DNA of 60,000 nt from Symsagittifera roscoffensis (lineage: Eukaryota; Xenacoelomorpha; Acoela; Convolutidae): positions 31,038,401-31,098,400 of the forward strand of contig NC_087067.1 of assembly GCF_963678635.1 (NCBI RefSeq), in the 5' to 3' direction. A model generated the notes under the pieces. That model did no database searches. It had not been told where the DNA came from and saw nothing but the letters and a program-made list of their open reading frames with translations. Both the position numbers and the translations under genes were made by a program. Position 1 is the first letter of the stretch, and every line of letters begins with the position of its first letter. Below are positions 43,201-54,731 of this stretch, piece by piece.

Positions 43201-45186
43201 TTTTTGTGGTTTTTGTTTACTGTGTTTGAACTCTTTCTGTTCACGTGTATAAAGAAATCAAAAACTGACGGCCAAAATTTTTTGTCAACACCCGCTGCAC
43301 TATCACGCAAGGCCTCCCTAACATGGCACTGATATTCTTTTCGTGAATTTTAGCCTTATTTATTTCAATTCCGAGTAATTTTAGTTGAAAACAATTAACC
43401 GCTTGCTCTTAAAAAAAAACATTTTGCAGCACTTGGAATTGAAAAAAAAATACCGTATTATATCAGGTATTGTATCGTTTTCTAAGCATGTTCTCAGAAA
43501 CATAAGCCTCTGAAAAAACTATTCATTTTAAGATACCATTTAAGATAATCAGGCACTAGTTTACACCAAAGTTTATTCTTTAGTATCCACCGTAAAAAAG
43601 TTGAGGGAGAATTATTGAGTTCATTACTTCGCAGGCCACGAGAAAGAAACCTCACGAGGAACTTAGCCAAGAGCAAACAAAACAACATTAACAATATAAA
43701 GAAGTACCATCCGCTTGATCCTTCTCAACCCGCTTCGCTAGTGTCTTCCTTCTCGTCTGTGAGGGTCTGTTCTTGACTGAAACTGTCTTTCCAATCAGTA
43801 CTGGTAGATTTCGCTATATCTCCACTACAAGCCTGAGCGACTTCAACTCTAGGACATTATCTTTGCGAAGCTCCAAATAGTTTCCCAGCAGTTTTGGCTC
43901 GTGTTTTCCCTTCCTCTTCAAAAGGAGGTACTTGATCACGAGTAGGACCAAAGCTACCGTTCGTCTCAGCGCTTCCTCGACGTTGGGCAGGCCTTTTCTC
44001 CAACAGTACACTATCGCCCTGGTTTGCGTACTTCTCGTTCTTAGATAGTTGGAAATATCGCCAAGGCTTCCGGGTTGATATTTGTTTTATCTGTGGCTGC
44101 TAATTGAATTGTTGATGACATCGTGCAACACCGCAACGCCTTCTCTTGAAAGCAGGGGCCCCTTGTCTGGGAAAAATTACTTCCCTTACAGTTTTATAAA
44201 CCAAATATAAATTAAATTTGGTTGAAAGATAAAATTATTAGATTGCCTCGGAATTTTACGTCTGTTGATATGATCATGATGTATATTTAACATGATTTTC
44301 AAGTTTGCAAGCTTCAGATTGCTTGAGTTTGTTTTCTTTTGTATAACCATTGTCTTAGGATGTTTTTAAGATCGATAAACATTCTACGAAAAATTGAAAC
44401 TTTAAACCTGATAAAGCAAAAAACTTTTTCAGTTTAATTTTTTAATTACCTCTTGAACAAATTAGCCAATGACAGTTGACCTTTAAATTCATTATTTAGA
44501 TGAAATGACATTTAACCCCTAGAAGGATTTTAATGAGATTTTGCCAAAGTCAACTTGTTCATTTGAAATTCGCTTCCTGAAATTTGATTTTAGACTACAA
44601 AGCGCTTCCCAATCAAAACTATTTTTACCTGGACTCACGCAAAGTATCGCCCTCAAAACTTCCCGTCAATTGAACCGCTACGTTTTTTTCTTCTGGGTGA
44701 CAAAGCTTAAAGCAAACCACTTCAAGTGAGTTATAAAATAGCATTTCGACAATCTGTTTGAACAATTTTTCCAATGAGAACAAGCTTGTTCATAATTAAT
44801 TCGATTAGCTCAAAAAACATCAATTAATTTGTCTGGAAGTTTCTACGCCATAGTTTCGATTATGTTATTTACGTTTTATAATAAAAAACCTAAACTAATT
44901 TCAGACTGAATTTTCAGTATCAACTCCCTGCTTCTACATTCATCGCGCAGGTTCAAGACCTGTTTTTTCTGATATGTAAGGCCTCTATTGGTCACAATTG
45001 TGTTTGGTTGTTTGACCTTTCCATAATTTCCATTTAACATCTGCATTGTTATAGGTGAAGGCACACTGGTGAATCTGTTTTCTTATGTTCCTCATTTTCG
45101 TTGAAAATTCTAATTCCTTGCTTTGGCCCGATGTAAATATGTTAGTGGGAACCGAACTGGATTCGATGCAATACAGATCAATGGCA
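37265..45186. repeat. 7.92-kb tandem block, unit 2
   Basis: Same contents as unit 1 at +7937/+7936: LINE end 37306-38177 (-), Penelope fragment 38912-39807 (-), 1.04-kb repeats at about 40350-41393 and 43956-44997, deleted Penelope copy at about 41401-42242, gypsy leader and gag start at about 42243-42657. The left junction has an extra 14 bp (37251-37264, AAACTCTCTGTTTT) that repeats the first bases of the unit. The right end continues into unique sequence at 45187. Confidence 0.93.
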
Positions 45187-45405
45187 ATTGAGTCTCAGCG
45201 ACAAACCGAAATAAATCCGACAACAATCGTGTTTGCTGGCATGAATGACCATCTGCATAGTAGAGGTCTGCTGAGCAGACTCGGAGAGCCAGCAACGGCG
45301 GAAGATACGGTGTGGCCATCAATCAAAGACATTTTAAAGTCCATGGGCGAGATCATAGACGTGTTAAAGCTTCTACAAGTTGAAAGTAAACAGTTTTATT
45401 TTTAA
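45085..45405 (+). pseudogene. Retroelement-associated frame with FAGMNDHLH motif (106 codons)
   Basis: Open from ATG 45085 to TAA. The peptide has I-N-P-T-T-I-V-F-A-G-M-N-D-H-L-H-S-R-G near residues 44-60, then G-E-P-A-T-A-E-D-T-V-W-P-S-I-K-D-I-L-K-S-M-G-E-I-I-D-V-L. G-M-N-D-H is reminiscent of the G-x-N-D block of SGNH hydrolases. A shorter related copy is embedded at 47905-48010 (M-L-S-R-L-G-E-P-V-T-A-E-D-M). It looks like the middle of a larger protein of a mobile element; ends are missing. Unit 1 of the tandem block carries only its first part (37148-37250). Confidence 0.5.
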
Positions 45406-45834
45406 ATTTTTCAGTAATATCATACGATTTAAAATTGTCACAGTTTTGTTACAAAATTTAGCTTTGATTCATAAAATATTGAAGGTTAGAGTTTGCTGTG
45501 ATTGAATAACGGCCATTTGGTTTCGAGAGATTCAAAAAGTTTCTGACTGTCCGGGTTTCCCCATTTTCTTCTTTAAAATCGCTAAAATTAGCTGAGCAAA
45601 ATTATGGATCATCTCAGCTTTGGTTCTGGTTGCTTGTCATAAAACCTTGACAATTGTATAAAACAGATTTCTACCAGGTGACAAGTTTTTTGTCTTAGTG
45701 TCATTGTCGTAAAACAATAGTGCAGCTCTTAGGCATCACGAATTCTCAAATAAGTTGATGTCTTACCTTGACTTTTCCTTAGAACCTTTCCGATTCCCTA
45801 CAGAGATAACCAGAGCCAATATTTTGCGAAAAGT

Positions 45835-46025
45835 TAAGAAAACTTGATCAACTTTCAACTTGTTTCCACCACAAAAAAACTGCACCCATGTTTGCCATCG
45901 CTGAAACCAAAATTTTTTAACGATCTTAAATCCAAACTGGTTCATAAAATGTCGTGTATCCTCTATTTTAGCTGTCAAATGTCGAACAGTTTGTCCAACA
46001 TAGGTGGAAGTATATTCATTTCATG
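45835..46025. pseudogene. Penelope-like fragments in opposing orientation
   Basis: On the plus strand F-N-D-L-K-S-K-L-V-H-K-M-S-C (45910-45957) matches the segment just before the GIY-YIG motif. From about 46005 back to 45965 the minus strand reads T-Y-V-G-Q-T-V-R-H-L-T-A-K, the GIY-YIG motif itself. Two pieces of the same domain meet head to head, so an inversion or two insertions occurred here. Confidence 0.5.
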
Positions 46026-46129
46026 ACAATTCAGCATGCCCCTGGAGAGTGGCAATACCCTGGACAAAGAGAGGAGTCGTTCTTATAACCCCCAAAGATT
46101 GAGATACCCCCAAAGCTGATGGTGCGGAA

Positions 46130-46550
46130 CAAAGGTAATCAGAGCCAATTTTTTGCACAAAGTTTACGAAGAAAAATCAACGTTAAAGTCGTAGGCACCG
46201 AAAGAAAGCTACAAATTTGTTTACAATCGCTGAAGCCAGAATTTTCTAGTGACCTCAAATCGAGAGTAGTTTACAACTGAGATGTAGATGTAGTGGATGT
46301 ACCTCTTCCTATATTGGACATATTTTTCGAACTTGACCTCAAAAAATGAGGAACATAAGAAAGCAGAATCAACGGTAGGCCACCGCCTTCAACGATGCAG
46401 ATTTAAGTGCATAGCGCAGATGTTGATTGTGATTTTAGATAGGTCGAACATACAAACTAAGTTATTACACTAGAGGCAATACATACCAGGAGAGAGAAAC
46501 CGGGCTGGAACACGCGTGATGAGTTTAGAAGCAGGGAATTGATACTGAAA
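46130..46550 (+). pseudogene. Penelope-like GIY-YIG remnant, plus strand
   Basis: L-K-S-R-V-V-Y-N near 46257-46280, then in a shifted frame C-S-G-C-T-S-S-Y-I-G-H (46295-46325), and finally R-D-E-F-R-S-R-E-L-I-L-K-I-Q-S followed by a stop (46515-46550). Order and spacing fit the end of a Penelope-type ORF after decay. Confidence 0.6.
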
Positions 46551-46804
46551 ATTCAATCCTAAGCTTTGTTTCAGTTTTTTATTCAAAAAAAAATGATCCG
46601 TCAAATCACAATTAGCACTCAGAAGCTTGCAGACAAATGAAATGAGCATCTTTTGCTGTATAAACAAAATTTTTGCAGATAAAACAAACACGAGAGAGAT
46701 TAAAACAAAAGCAAATGCAGGGAATTGGAAGGTTCTAGAGAAAATCAAGGTAGAAAACTGATTTTATTTGAGAATTTAAGACGTTTGAGAACTGATGTTT
46801 TTGA

Positions 46805-49165
46805 TTGACGATATTCAACCAAGAACCAGCGACTTTTCAAGTTACAGAATTGTTGTATAAAAAATTGCCAAATTATATGTCAAGCCCATAGAAACAACGC
46901 TGAGAAGATTCATAATCTTGCTCAGCTAAAACTAGCGTTATTAAAGAGGAAAACAGGGAAACCCTGGACAATCAGAAAAACTTTGATACTCCCGTAAATT
47001 ACTTTAACTACTTCAAGGTGTACGATATAGAGAAGACTTAATGAAATATTGAAATTTGAATTTAATCAACTCCAACTTAGCAACTTCACGGACACTGGCT
47101 TGATGCTCTCGCCGTACTGCAGTGTCGACTGACTGAGAAAAAAACAGGAGTCAGGACAAGCAAGCGAGTTTGATATTTGAAACTCGAAAAGAAATCACCA
47201 TGATACAAAAAACTTGTCGAACATGTCAAAAAATATTAAAAAATCAAATAAAACGGTGAGAAACATTGCGAAAAACCCGGAATACCAGACAAAAAATCGA
47301 TTAATTTGATTTTGGTTTCTTTTTTGGGCTGTAATTATTCAAATATTCTTGACAAAAATAATAATTCGAACGACTTTAACGGAAACTTGAAGAAAAAATA
47401 TCTGAAAAAACGTAAGCTTCGTTCAGAAGAAAAACTGATCACTTTACAAATTAACAGTGGACTAACTGTTGTCGGAGGGACTTAGAAGATCCTTATCTTA
47501 AGCTGAAATCAGCGGTTAAGATCTAGAAAAACTCCAACTACGGGGAGAACTTAAATAATAGTTTTGTAGGGTGGTTGTTAAATATGGCAATGGTAAGTTT
47601 GGTTTCCAAGATGTTATTAACGGAAGCATTCTATCGTTCTAGCGACTTTGGAAGGTTCTAAAAACCTTTTGAGTTCTTAGCCGAACTACAAAACTGGAAA
47701 TATACTGTAAGAGGAACCAAGTTTGATGAACATTTTAATTACCTTGTAACGAAAACGCAAAAGTCTGCAATCGACTTCTACCGTATTTTTTTTAGATGCT
47801 ATTAGAAGCAGCTATGATCTGACTGTTTAGTCTTTTGAAGGTACTACAGTAAAAACCAGTAGTTTTGGGAGATTGTCTAGCGCGTTGCGTGCAGCAGGCA
47901 GGTATGCTGAGCAGACTCGGAGAGCCAGTAACGGCGGAAGATATGGTGTGGCCATCAATCAAAGACATTGTAGAGTCCATGGGCGAGATCATAGACGTGT
48001 TTAGAGTCTAGAGAAAAATCAAGGTAGAAAACTGATTTTATTTGAAAGTTTAAGATGTTTGAGAACTGATGTCTTTAATTGACGATATTCAACCAAAAAG
48101 CAGCGACTTTTCAAGTGAGAGAAATGTTGTATGAAAAATTTCCAAAATTATTTGCCAAGCCCATAGAAACAACGCTGAGAAGATTCATAATCTTGCTCAG
48201 CTAAAACTAGCGTTATTAAAGAGGAAAACAGGGAAACCCAGGACAATCAGAAAATATTTGATACTCCCGTAAATTACTGTAACTACTTCATGGTGTATGA
48301 TATAGAGAAGACTTAATGAAATATTAAAATTTGATTTTATTCAACTCCAACTTAGCAACTTCACGGACACTGGCTTGATGCTCTCGCCGTACTGCAGTGT
48401 CGACTGAGAAAAAAACAGGAGTCAGAACAAGCAAGCGAGTTTAATATTTGAAACAAAAACTCGAAAAGAAATCACATTGATACAAAAAACCATTAAAAAA
48501 TCAAATAAAACGTTGAGAAACATTGCGAAAAACCCGGAATACCAGACAAAATATCGATTATTCTGATTTTTGGTTTCTTGTTTGAACTGTGATTATTCAA
48601 ATATTCTTGAGAAAAAAATAATACGAACGACTTTAACGGAAACTTGAAGCTTCGTTGAAACTTGAAAAAACTTAAGCTTCGTTCAGAAGAAAAATTGATC
48701 ACTTTACGAATTAACAGCGGACTAACTGTCGTCGGAGGGACTTAGAAGATCCTTATCTTAAACTGAAATCAGCGGTTAAGATCTAGAAAATCTCCAACTA
48801 CGGGGAGAACTTAAATAATAGTTGAGTAGGGTGGTAATTAAGTATGGCAATGGTAAGTTTGGTTTCCAAGATGTTATTAACGGAAGCATTCTATCGTTCT
48901 AGCGACTTTGGAAGGTTCTAAACACCTTTTGAGTTTTTAGCCGAACTACAAAACTGGAAATATACTGTAAGATGAACCAAGTTTGGTGAACATTTTAATT
49001 ACTTTGTAACGAAAACGCAAAAATCTGCAATCGACTTCTACCGTATTTTTTTAAGATGCTATTAGAAGCAGCTATGATCTGACTGTTTAGGCTTTTTGAA
49101 GGTACTACAGTAAAAAACCAGTAGTTTTGGGAGATTTTCTAGCGCGTTGCGTGCAGCAGGCAGGT
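46805..49165 (+). repeat. 1.27-kb tandem duplication of gypsy-2 leader and gag start
   Basis: 46810-47890 and 48080-49160 are direct copies, about 93-95% identical by eye, each spanning the leader (CTTGATGCTCTCGCCGTACTG ...) and the Gag start. Between them sits 47890-48070, with a FAGMNDHLH-type tail. Both copies are also related to 31900-32400, 33800-34720 and their tandem partners, so the same gypsy leader occurs at least six times in this window. Confidence 0.75.
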
Positions 49166-49570
49166 AAAAATTTAGAAGACTTTCTGGAGGATGAAAAGAG
49201 AATCCTTATAGACTCGGTGAACAGACTTGTTGCATAAATATCGGTCGATAGTGAAAACAAAGCCGGAAGCAGTGACGGTCATAGAGACAGCATTCACTGG
49301 GCAGGAAGTCGAAGCGAATGGAAACGATACAGGGCACAAAGTTCAAGATATTGAGCAAGACCTACCACCCCTGGAGTAAATCACAATATCAGAAGGGAAA
49401 ACAACATTGACAAACAAAAACTATGAAGGCAAAATTGTCATTGGGTAAAAATTGCCGAACTTGTCTAACTTGTGGTAGCTCTACCCACAATAAGCGAAGC
49501 TGTACTTGGAACAAAAGGACGGATGAAACCAACGGAATCAAAGTGTGCTCCACTAACAAAACCAAGTGAT
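47584..49570 (+). pseudogene. gag: Gag of a decayed Ty3/gypsy element with CCHC zinc knuckle
   Basis: The Gag starts are at 47584 and, in the second tandem copy, 48844 (M-A-M-V-S-L-V-S-K). The downstream copy continues through F-G-E-H-F-N-Y-F-V-T-K-T-Q-K-S-A-I-D-F-Y-R and Q-A-G-K..L-E-D-F-L-E-D-E-K-R-I-L to F-T-G-Q-E-V-E-A-N-G-N-D-T-G. It ends in a zinc knuckle C-L-T-C-G-S-S-T-H-N-K-R-S-C at 49462-49503 (C-x2-C-x4-H-x4-C), the nucleocapsid signature. Stops (for example after G-R-F and at 49236) and frameshifts make it non-functional. Confidence 0.7.
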
Positions 49571-52560
49571 TCAATGTGGAGTAACAAATGAACGCAAATT
49601 GAATACTGGACCATTAGGCGGCGGGAGTAGCATTTTTTTCATAATATATGAGATTTGAGAACAGCTTCGAAAGCCGGGAAGCATAAAGACTTTTAACACT
49701 AAAACTTTGGTAGGTAACAGTTTGGCGTTGAAAATAATTGGCAAAATGTAGATCAAAACCCAAATAAAAACAAAATTTGAAAATTTTGACCAAGAGTAAT
49801 TGATAACGGCGGATAACTGCTCATCCTGCATCCTTGGTTTGGATTTAATGATAGATCAAGAATGGGTTCCAAAGATTAGCGAATGATCGGACTGAACTAT
49901 CTATATCAGCACAAACAAAAACAGAGAGAAATGATTGAGTACCAGCAGACTCGAAAAACTAGTAAAAAATGCCATCAAGGTTGAAAATGGCATCCTCAGC
50001 AGCCAATAAGTTTTAAAGGGAAGCAAAAAAAAATTCGAAAAAATCCTGACTCCGTGCAAATGATTCACTGAGAAGTGTAAGCCCAGAATAAATTCCTGGA
50101 GGTATTTAACATGCAAAAGGAAGCTAATAAAACTTATCATGACAGCAAAAATGCTCTTTACACCGATTTGATAGTTCAGATTCAAGTAAACGTACTTTTT
50201 AGTAGCAAAGAACGACCGCTGCATCAGGAGCCGTTTCAACTGGGCCAACACGCTACGCCGAATGGTTCTCAATTTTCATCTGAAGAAAAGATATTGTTTG
50301 ATAGACATAACCAAATCCTTTCACGCACTTCAACTCACATAGGTTTTTTATATAGAATTTAAAAAAAATCAAATTAAACACTGATGCAAAACTATTTTGG
50401 TGGGCTTACAAAAATAAAACTTTGAAAAGTGGAAAGCCTTGAAAAAGATCCTGGAGCAGCAAGAAAATGCTATCTTATTGAGTCAACTCACTCGAACTGG
50501 GTAAACCCATCCCTATCCGTTAGGAAAAAAAACGGATCACTTAAATTAGTGCTTGACTACCGAGGACTAAACAGTCATATCGAACAAATATGCTGTCAGC
50601 TACCAAGTACAAAATATGTCAATGACTCCTTGGACGGCAACCCGTTTCTGTAACAATAATTCAAATTCTGGTCTTTTTCAAATAGCTCTAGAAAAAAACT
50701 CCCAAATTTTACAGCTTTCATAACGCGGATGAGTCTCTGTAAGTGGAAAAGACTACTCATAGGTCTCACTTCACATCCAGGAGCATTTCAAATTTTAATG
50801 GAGTAAAAATTAAGCTGACTAGCAAAAAAAACTGCGTTGATGCAGGTAGAACATACTATCATCTCTGGTAGAACACTTGAAGAAAAAATGGGCAATTTGG
50901 AAAATGTTTAGTTTCGGCTGAAAGAAGCTGCGTTAAAAAAAATCTCAACCCAGTTTTTTTTTCAAAAGAAAAGGCATTATCTTGGGCATTTTCATTCAAA
51001 CAACGTTGCGGAAGTTGATCCGGTAAAAAATGAACGCAGTTAAGCACTTGAAAGAGCATCACGGTATCAAAAAACAGCGGGCGGTCTTAGGACTCAATAG
51101 ATTCTGAAGAAAAATTAATGAAAATTTTGGAAAGACAGCAAAACCACTTTACAAACTCTTAAGTGAACTTGCAAAACAGTTTTGAAGGAGCTGAAAGCAA
51201 AACCACAGCATGGAACAACACTGGATTCAACGAACGGTGAAAATATTTATACCCCTACAACTGGATATGGACCAGTTTGACACAAAAACAGAAAAACGTG
51301 GATCGAGTGATTGCGTACGCCAGCAAAACACAGAAAAAAAGAACAACGGAAATACAAGGCAACCCAGAAGGAATTATACACAACTGTATATTTTTCGCAT
51401 TATTTCCAGAACAAAATGTTGGTAGGAAAAATCTTATTGATAACGGATCACAGAGGCTTAAATTGGCTTCACAGCTTCAAGGAGCCGGACTGAAAGATAA
51501 CTAGATGGTTGAAAAACTAGAGCAGTTCCAATTCGAAATCAAACATGTGGTGGGAAAGAAAAATCAACATGCAGACTGTATATCAAGAGTTCCAATTACC
51601 ACTGATGAAGTGGTTAGGTTAGAAAACTAGGAAAAACAACAGATGTTTCAAGCAGGATATGAGAACAAGCACTGAAAACTCCTGATATGGAATTCCAAAC
51701 AGTTCAATTTAAATCAAATAAATAATATTAGCAAAAAGCTGAGCTCACAAAAAAGCTGGAGAAAAAGCAAATGAGTGACCCCTCAAAAACGTTATCGAAA
51801 CTTTGGATCATTTTGCTGCCGGAAAGTTTGCTGCTGGAAAACGGCTTACGAAAAAGAAAAAACTGACAGAAGAACAGAACCTCGTAGTTCAAATTGTAGT
51901 GTCTCCGGCGTTTATGGAGGAAGTGTTTGTTTCGTTATAGGAACCATAAGGACATTTTGGTTCCGAAGTGTCTTTTCAACAAACCCAAGAAGGTTTTACT
52001 AATATGGAAAGAACAGAGATTTTAAAGTTTGGGTTAATAGCTTTGAAAAATGTATAGCCATGAAGAAATCTAGCCAGAAACATGTGCATAAACTGCAAAT
52101 ATGGAAGCCCAGTCATCAAACTTGGCAGGTAGCACTAAATATCTTGGGACCGTTACCGGAATTCCGACAGATTCAAGTACCTTTTTCTATTGTAGAACAA
52201 TTCTCAAAGTGGTACGAGGCAGTACTATAACAAAACCAAGATGCCATGACAGTAGCTAAGGCTTTGGTCGATATATGGATTTCACATTTTGGTTGCCCAG
52301 CGAATCTGCACAGCGACAAGGGATCAAAATTATGTTAAATCTTTTCAAAAACTTGTGCTCCGAACAGGGAGTTAACAGAACTAGCACATCATCATATCAT
52401 TTTCAGGGAAACGCAATGGTCAAAAGAACCGACAGATCAGACAAATTGAAAAAACCTTGTCTAAATAAGTGGAAGAAAACAACAACGGCTGGGCCAAAAA
52501 TCTGCAAATTTTTATGATGGCTTTTAAATGTTCAATTCATGCAGTGACAAAATACAGCCC
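49571..52560 (+). pseudogene. pol: Pol of the decayed Ty3/gypsy element (protease, RT, RNase H, integrase traces)
   Basis: Order is conserved. The protease C-terminal C-I-L-G-L-D-L-M lies at about 49826-49850. RT fingers (S-N-W-V-N-P-S, R-K-K-N-G-S-L-K-L-V-L-D-Y-R-G-L-N-S) are in 50429-50653, and the RT connection (L-G-I/H-F..) follows near 50990. RNase H (V-I-A-Y-A-S-K-T-Q, L-I-T-D-H-R-G-L-N-W-L) is at 51277-51500, then K-H-V-V-G-K-K-N-Q-H-A-D-C near 51540. Integrase traces (F-W-L-P..., N-R-T-S-T-S-S-Y-H-F-Q-G-N-A-M-V-K-R) are at 52275-52450. Numerous stops and shifts. No matching LTR pair was recognised. Confidence 0.75.
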
Positions 52561-53140
52561 GTAAGCGTTCAGCTGATATCAGCTCCAGAACAACTCAAGA
52601 GTTAAGACCGGCATATCTTCAAGCTTTTATCTCTCAACCTATCAGGCTTGAGTTTATTTCAAGCTTCCATCTTGTGCTCTCTAAATAAGACCTCAATTTT
52701 GCTAATTTTGAGGTTCTCAAACTAGCTATTATGTTTAACTGAGCCAATCATAGCTCATTTGAGCTTCTAGCTTGTTTTGGCACAACTTTAGAGCAGAAAC
52801 ATTGAAATTTCAGCAAAAAATATAAATGTAGACAAACAAACTGAAAACCTCGGAAGCTAATTTTCATACACTTGAACGGAAAAAGAACGGAATTTGATGA
52901 TTTGATGCTCAAAAATTTTGTAAGTTTTTTCACAATGCCTTTTTTGACCTGTATTCTTGGGACAGAGATAGGTCTTGTGTGTTTTCCTTCATTTTTGGTA
53001 AATCCTTATTTTACAAAAAAAGTTAATGATTCTAAGATTAAGCCGTTTGGAACTCCGGACTTTGTTTTCGTTTTTGCTACTTGATTATTTGGTTGCATAA
53101 GTTTTGTTTACAATCAGATAAAATGAAAACTGAAAATCTT
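52561..53140. other. AT-rich stretch without recognised gene
   Basis: 52835-52890 resembles the sequence just upstream of the receptor start codon at 54690-54745 (AACTGAAA.CCT..GAA, CATAC(A)..TTGAACG.AAA..GAAC), possibly a decayed duplicate of the receptor's 5' end. Otherwise nothing was seen. Confidence 0.4.
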
Positions 53141-53149
53141 GTGCTGCTA

Positions 53150-53530
53150 CTCTTATACAATAATCGTACCATTTGGGCGAGAAGAGCTTGTGATTACAGC
53201 ATTGAGCGCTTTTTTTATATCAAGAAGCGTACACTGATTTTCAATGGCTGTCAAATTCGGTTCCTTCAACTAGAGAAGCGATAGCATCAACATTCAGCAA
53301 AAACCTTCGCTCTTGCCTGAATCCGAAATGAGAATCAGTTTATCGATTAAAATTCAGTTGTACAGTATTCGTTCTAGTATTTTGCCAAGGACGGGTAAAC
53401 TTGAAATTGATTGGAATTTGGAGGGTTCGAGTTCATTTCCTTCTTTATGTTTTGGTATTACTTCTGCAATTTTTATTGATCTCGGAAAAACTGTGTTGTC
53501 AAATCCAGGAGCGCCGTATCCACCATGGTC
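53150..53530 (-). pseudogene. LINE reverse transcriptase remnant (CR1/jockey-like)
   Basis: On the minus strand 53520-53330 reads I-K-I-A-E-V-I-P-K-H-K-E-G..., S-K-F-Q-S-I-S-S-L-P-V-L-G-K-I-L-E-R-I, the first RT block of CR1/jockey-type LINEs (pattern NYRPISLLPxxxKxxExx). Further on (about 53215) L-L-D-I-K-K-A-L-N-A-V corresponds to the catalytic L-D-x-x-K-A-F-D-x-V block with F-D changed to L-N. Both frames contain stops. The 107-codon plus-strand frame at 53313-53636 is its antisense shadow. Confidence 0.65.
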
Positions 53531-53990
53531 ACGAAAAGCGCGCCGTCTCCACCTCGGTCGAGAAAGCCCTGAAAAACTTTTCTTAAAGTCGCGCCAACTC
53601 CATGTTGGTCTAAAAAGTCGCGCCGTTTCCCTCTAGGTCTGGAAAGTCTGGAAATGGCTAAAATTCGTCGCGCCGGTCACGCTGTTTCCTGAGCCGCAGT
53701 GTCGCGCCGTATCCGCCACGGTCGCGAAAGTCGCGCCTTAGTTTTCGGTCGCGAAAGTAAGGAAATGGTAACTCTAGGTCGCGAGAGTCTTGACATACCA
53801 AATATGAGTCGCGATGTTTTGGTCGCGCCACCTCCGCCTCGGTCGCGATAGTCACGATGGATCATCATGGTCGCAAAAGTCTGGAAATGCCAGGTTTTGG
53901 TCGCCAAAGTCTGGACATACCTAACTTTGGTCTGGAAATTTTGGACATGCCAAAATTTTGTCGCGAAAGTCTGAACATGAGTCTGGGACC
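53500..53990. repeat. GTCGCG(C/A) minisatellite
   Basis: About 490 bp of degenerate repeats built on GGTCGCGAAAGTC and GTCGCGCC(G/A)(T/C)CTCC phrases. The right part is clearest, with 30-31 bp units such as TTTTGGTCGCCAAAGTCTGG plus ACATACC. It is CpG-rich in an otherwise CpG-poor AT-rich region. Frames across it are artefacts. Confidence 0.75.
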
Positions 53991-54084
53991 TCGACCCGGG
54001 GAGTAGAACATCGGATTTCATAGAGGAATACCATGGAATATGGTGGGGGAAGACTGGGATATGCATAAACGTGCGTTTCAGGCC

Positions 54085-54245
54085 CAGTAGCGGATTCGGA
54101 GGAGGGGGAATCGACCCTCTGCCGACCCCAAAGATCTCATGTGATACTATTTAAGACATCCACATTCGCTGAACGATTCTAAAATTTTCTGAAGGCGCCG
54201 AAATATATTAATTTTGAGAGAGAGCGCGCGCCGAAAAAACTATTT
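54085..54245 (-). mobile_element. Fragment of the hAT-type MITE, opposite orientation
   Basis: CAGTAGCGGATTCGGAGGAGGGGG (54085 onward) and the following ATCGACCCTCTGCCGACCC, GAAGGCGCC.AATATATTAA and GAGCGCGCGCC blocks match the reverse complement of the right half of the 10502-10881 MITE (10881 back to about 10700). The other end is missing. The terminal repeat has an A-G-T substitution, suggesting an old copy. Confidence 0.75.
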
Positions 54246-54731
54246 GTTGGTCACTAAAAGAGTGCAGAATTTGTAAAAATCATGAAAACATGTCCTTCTC
54301 TAGTTTGTATCAGCGGAATAACACGGCAGGAAACTTTTAGTATTGATGGCTTTGAAATCAGAGTAGGTCTTTGACTTGTTCGTGGTTTATTGTTTGCTCA
54401 TTTTTACCAATTCATCAAATTTTTGCAGGTTTTGAGGCAAAAATCTCAATTTGTTTCCTACTTTTTAAATTGAGTTAAATGAACTTTTGTCTTTTGATCA
54501 TTAATGGTTATATTTCCAATCAACTGAACGTTCATAAAGACTTAACTATGAAGTGTAGTTAACTTGAATTGAAAGCAGCCTTTGCTATACGTTCTAATTA
54601 ATTTACCCAAGGGTTTCAGCAAATTCTGAACAAATGTTAGATATTGAGTTGGTATAGGATATGCGCTTCTATTGCTTTAAGCAAACACAACTGAAAGCCT
54701 TGAAATCCTACTTCTATACATTTGAACGCAA

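Noticed and set aside
53313-53636. 107-codon plus-strand frame
   Set aside because: The minus strand carries recognisable LINE RT blocks at the same place, so the plus frame is antisense noise extending into the GTCGCG minisatellite.
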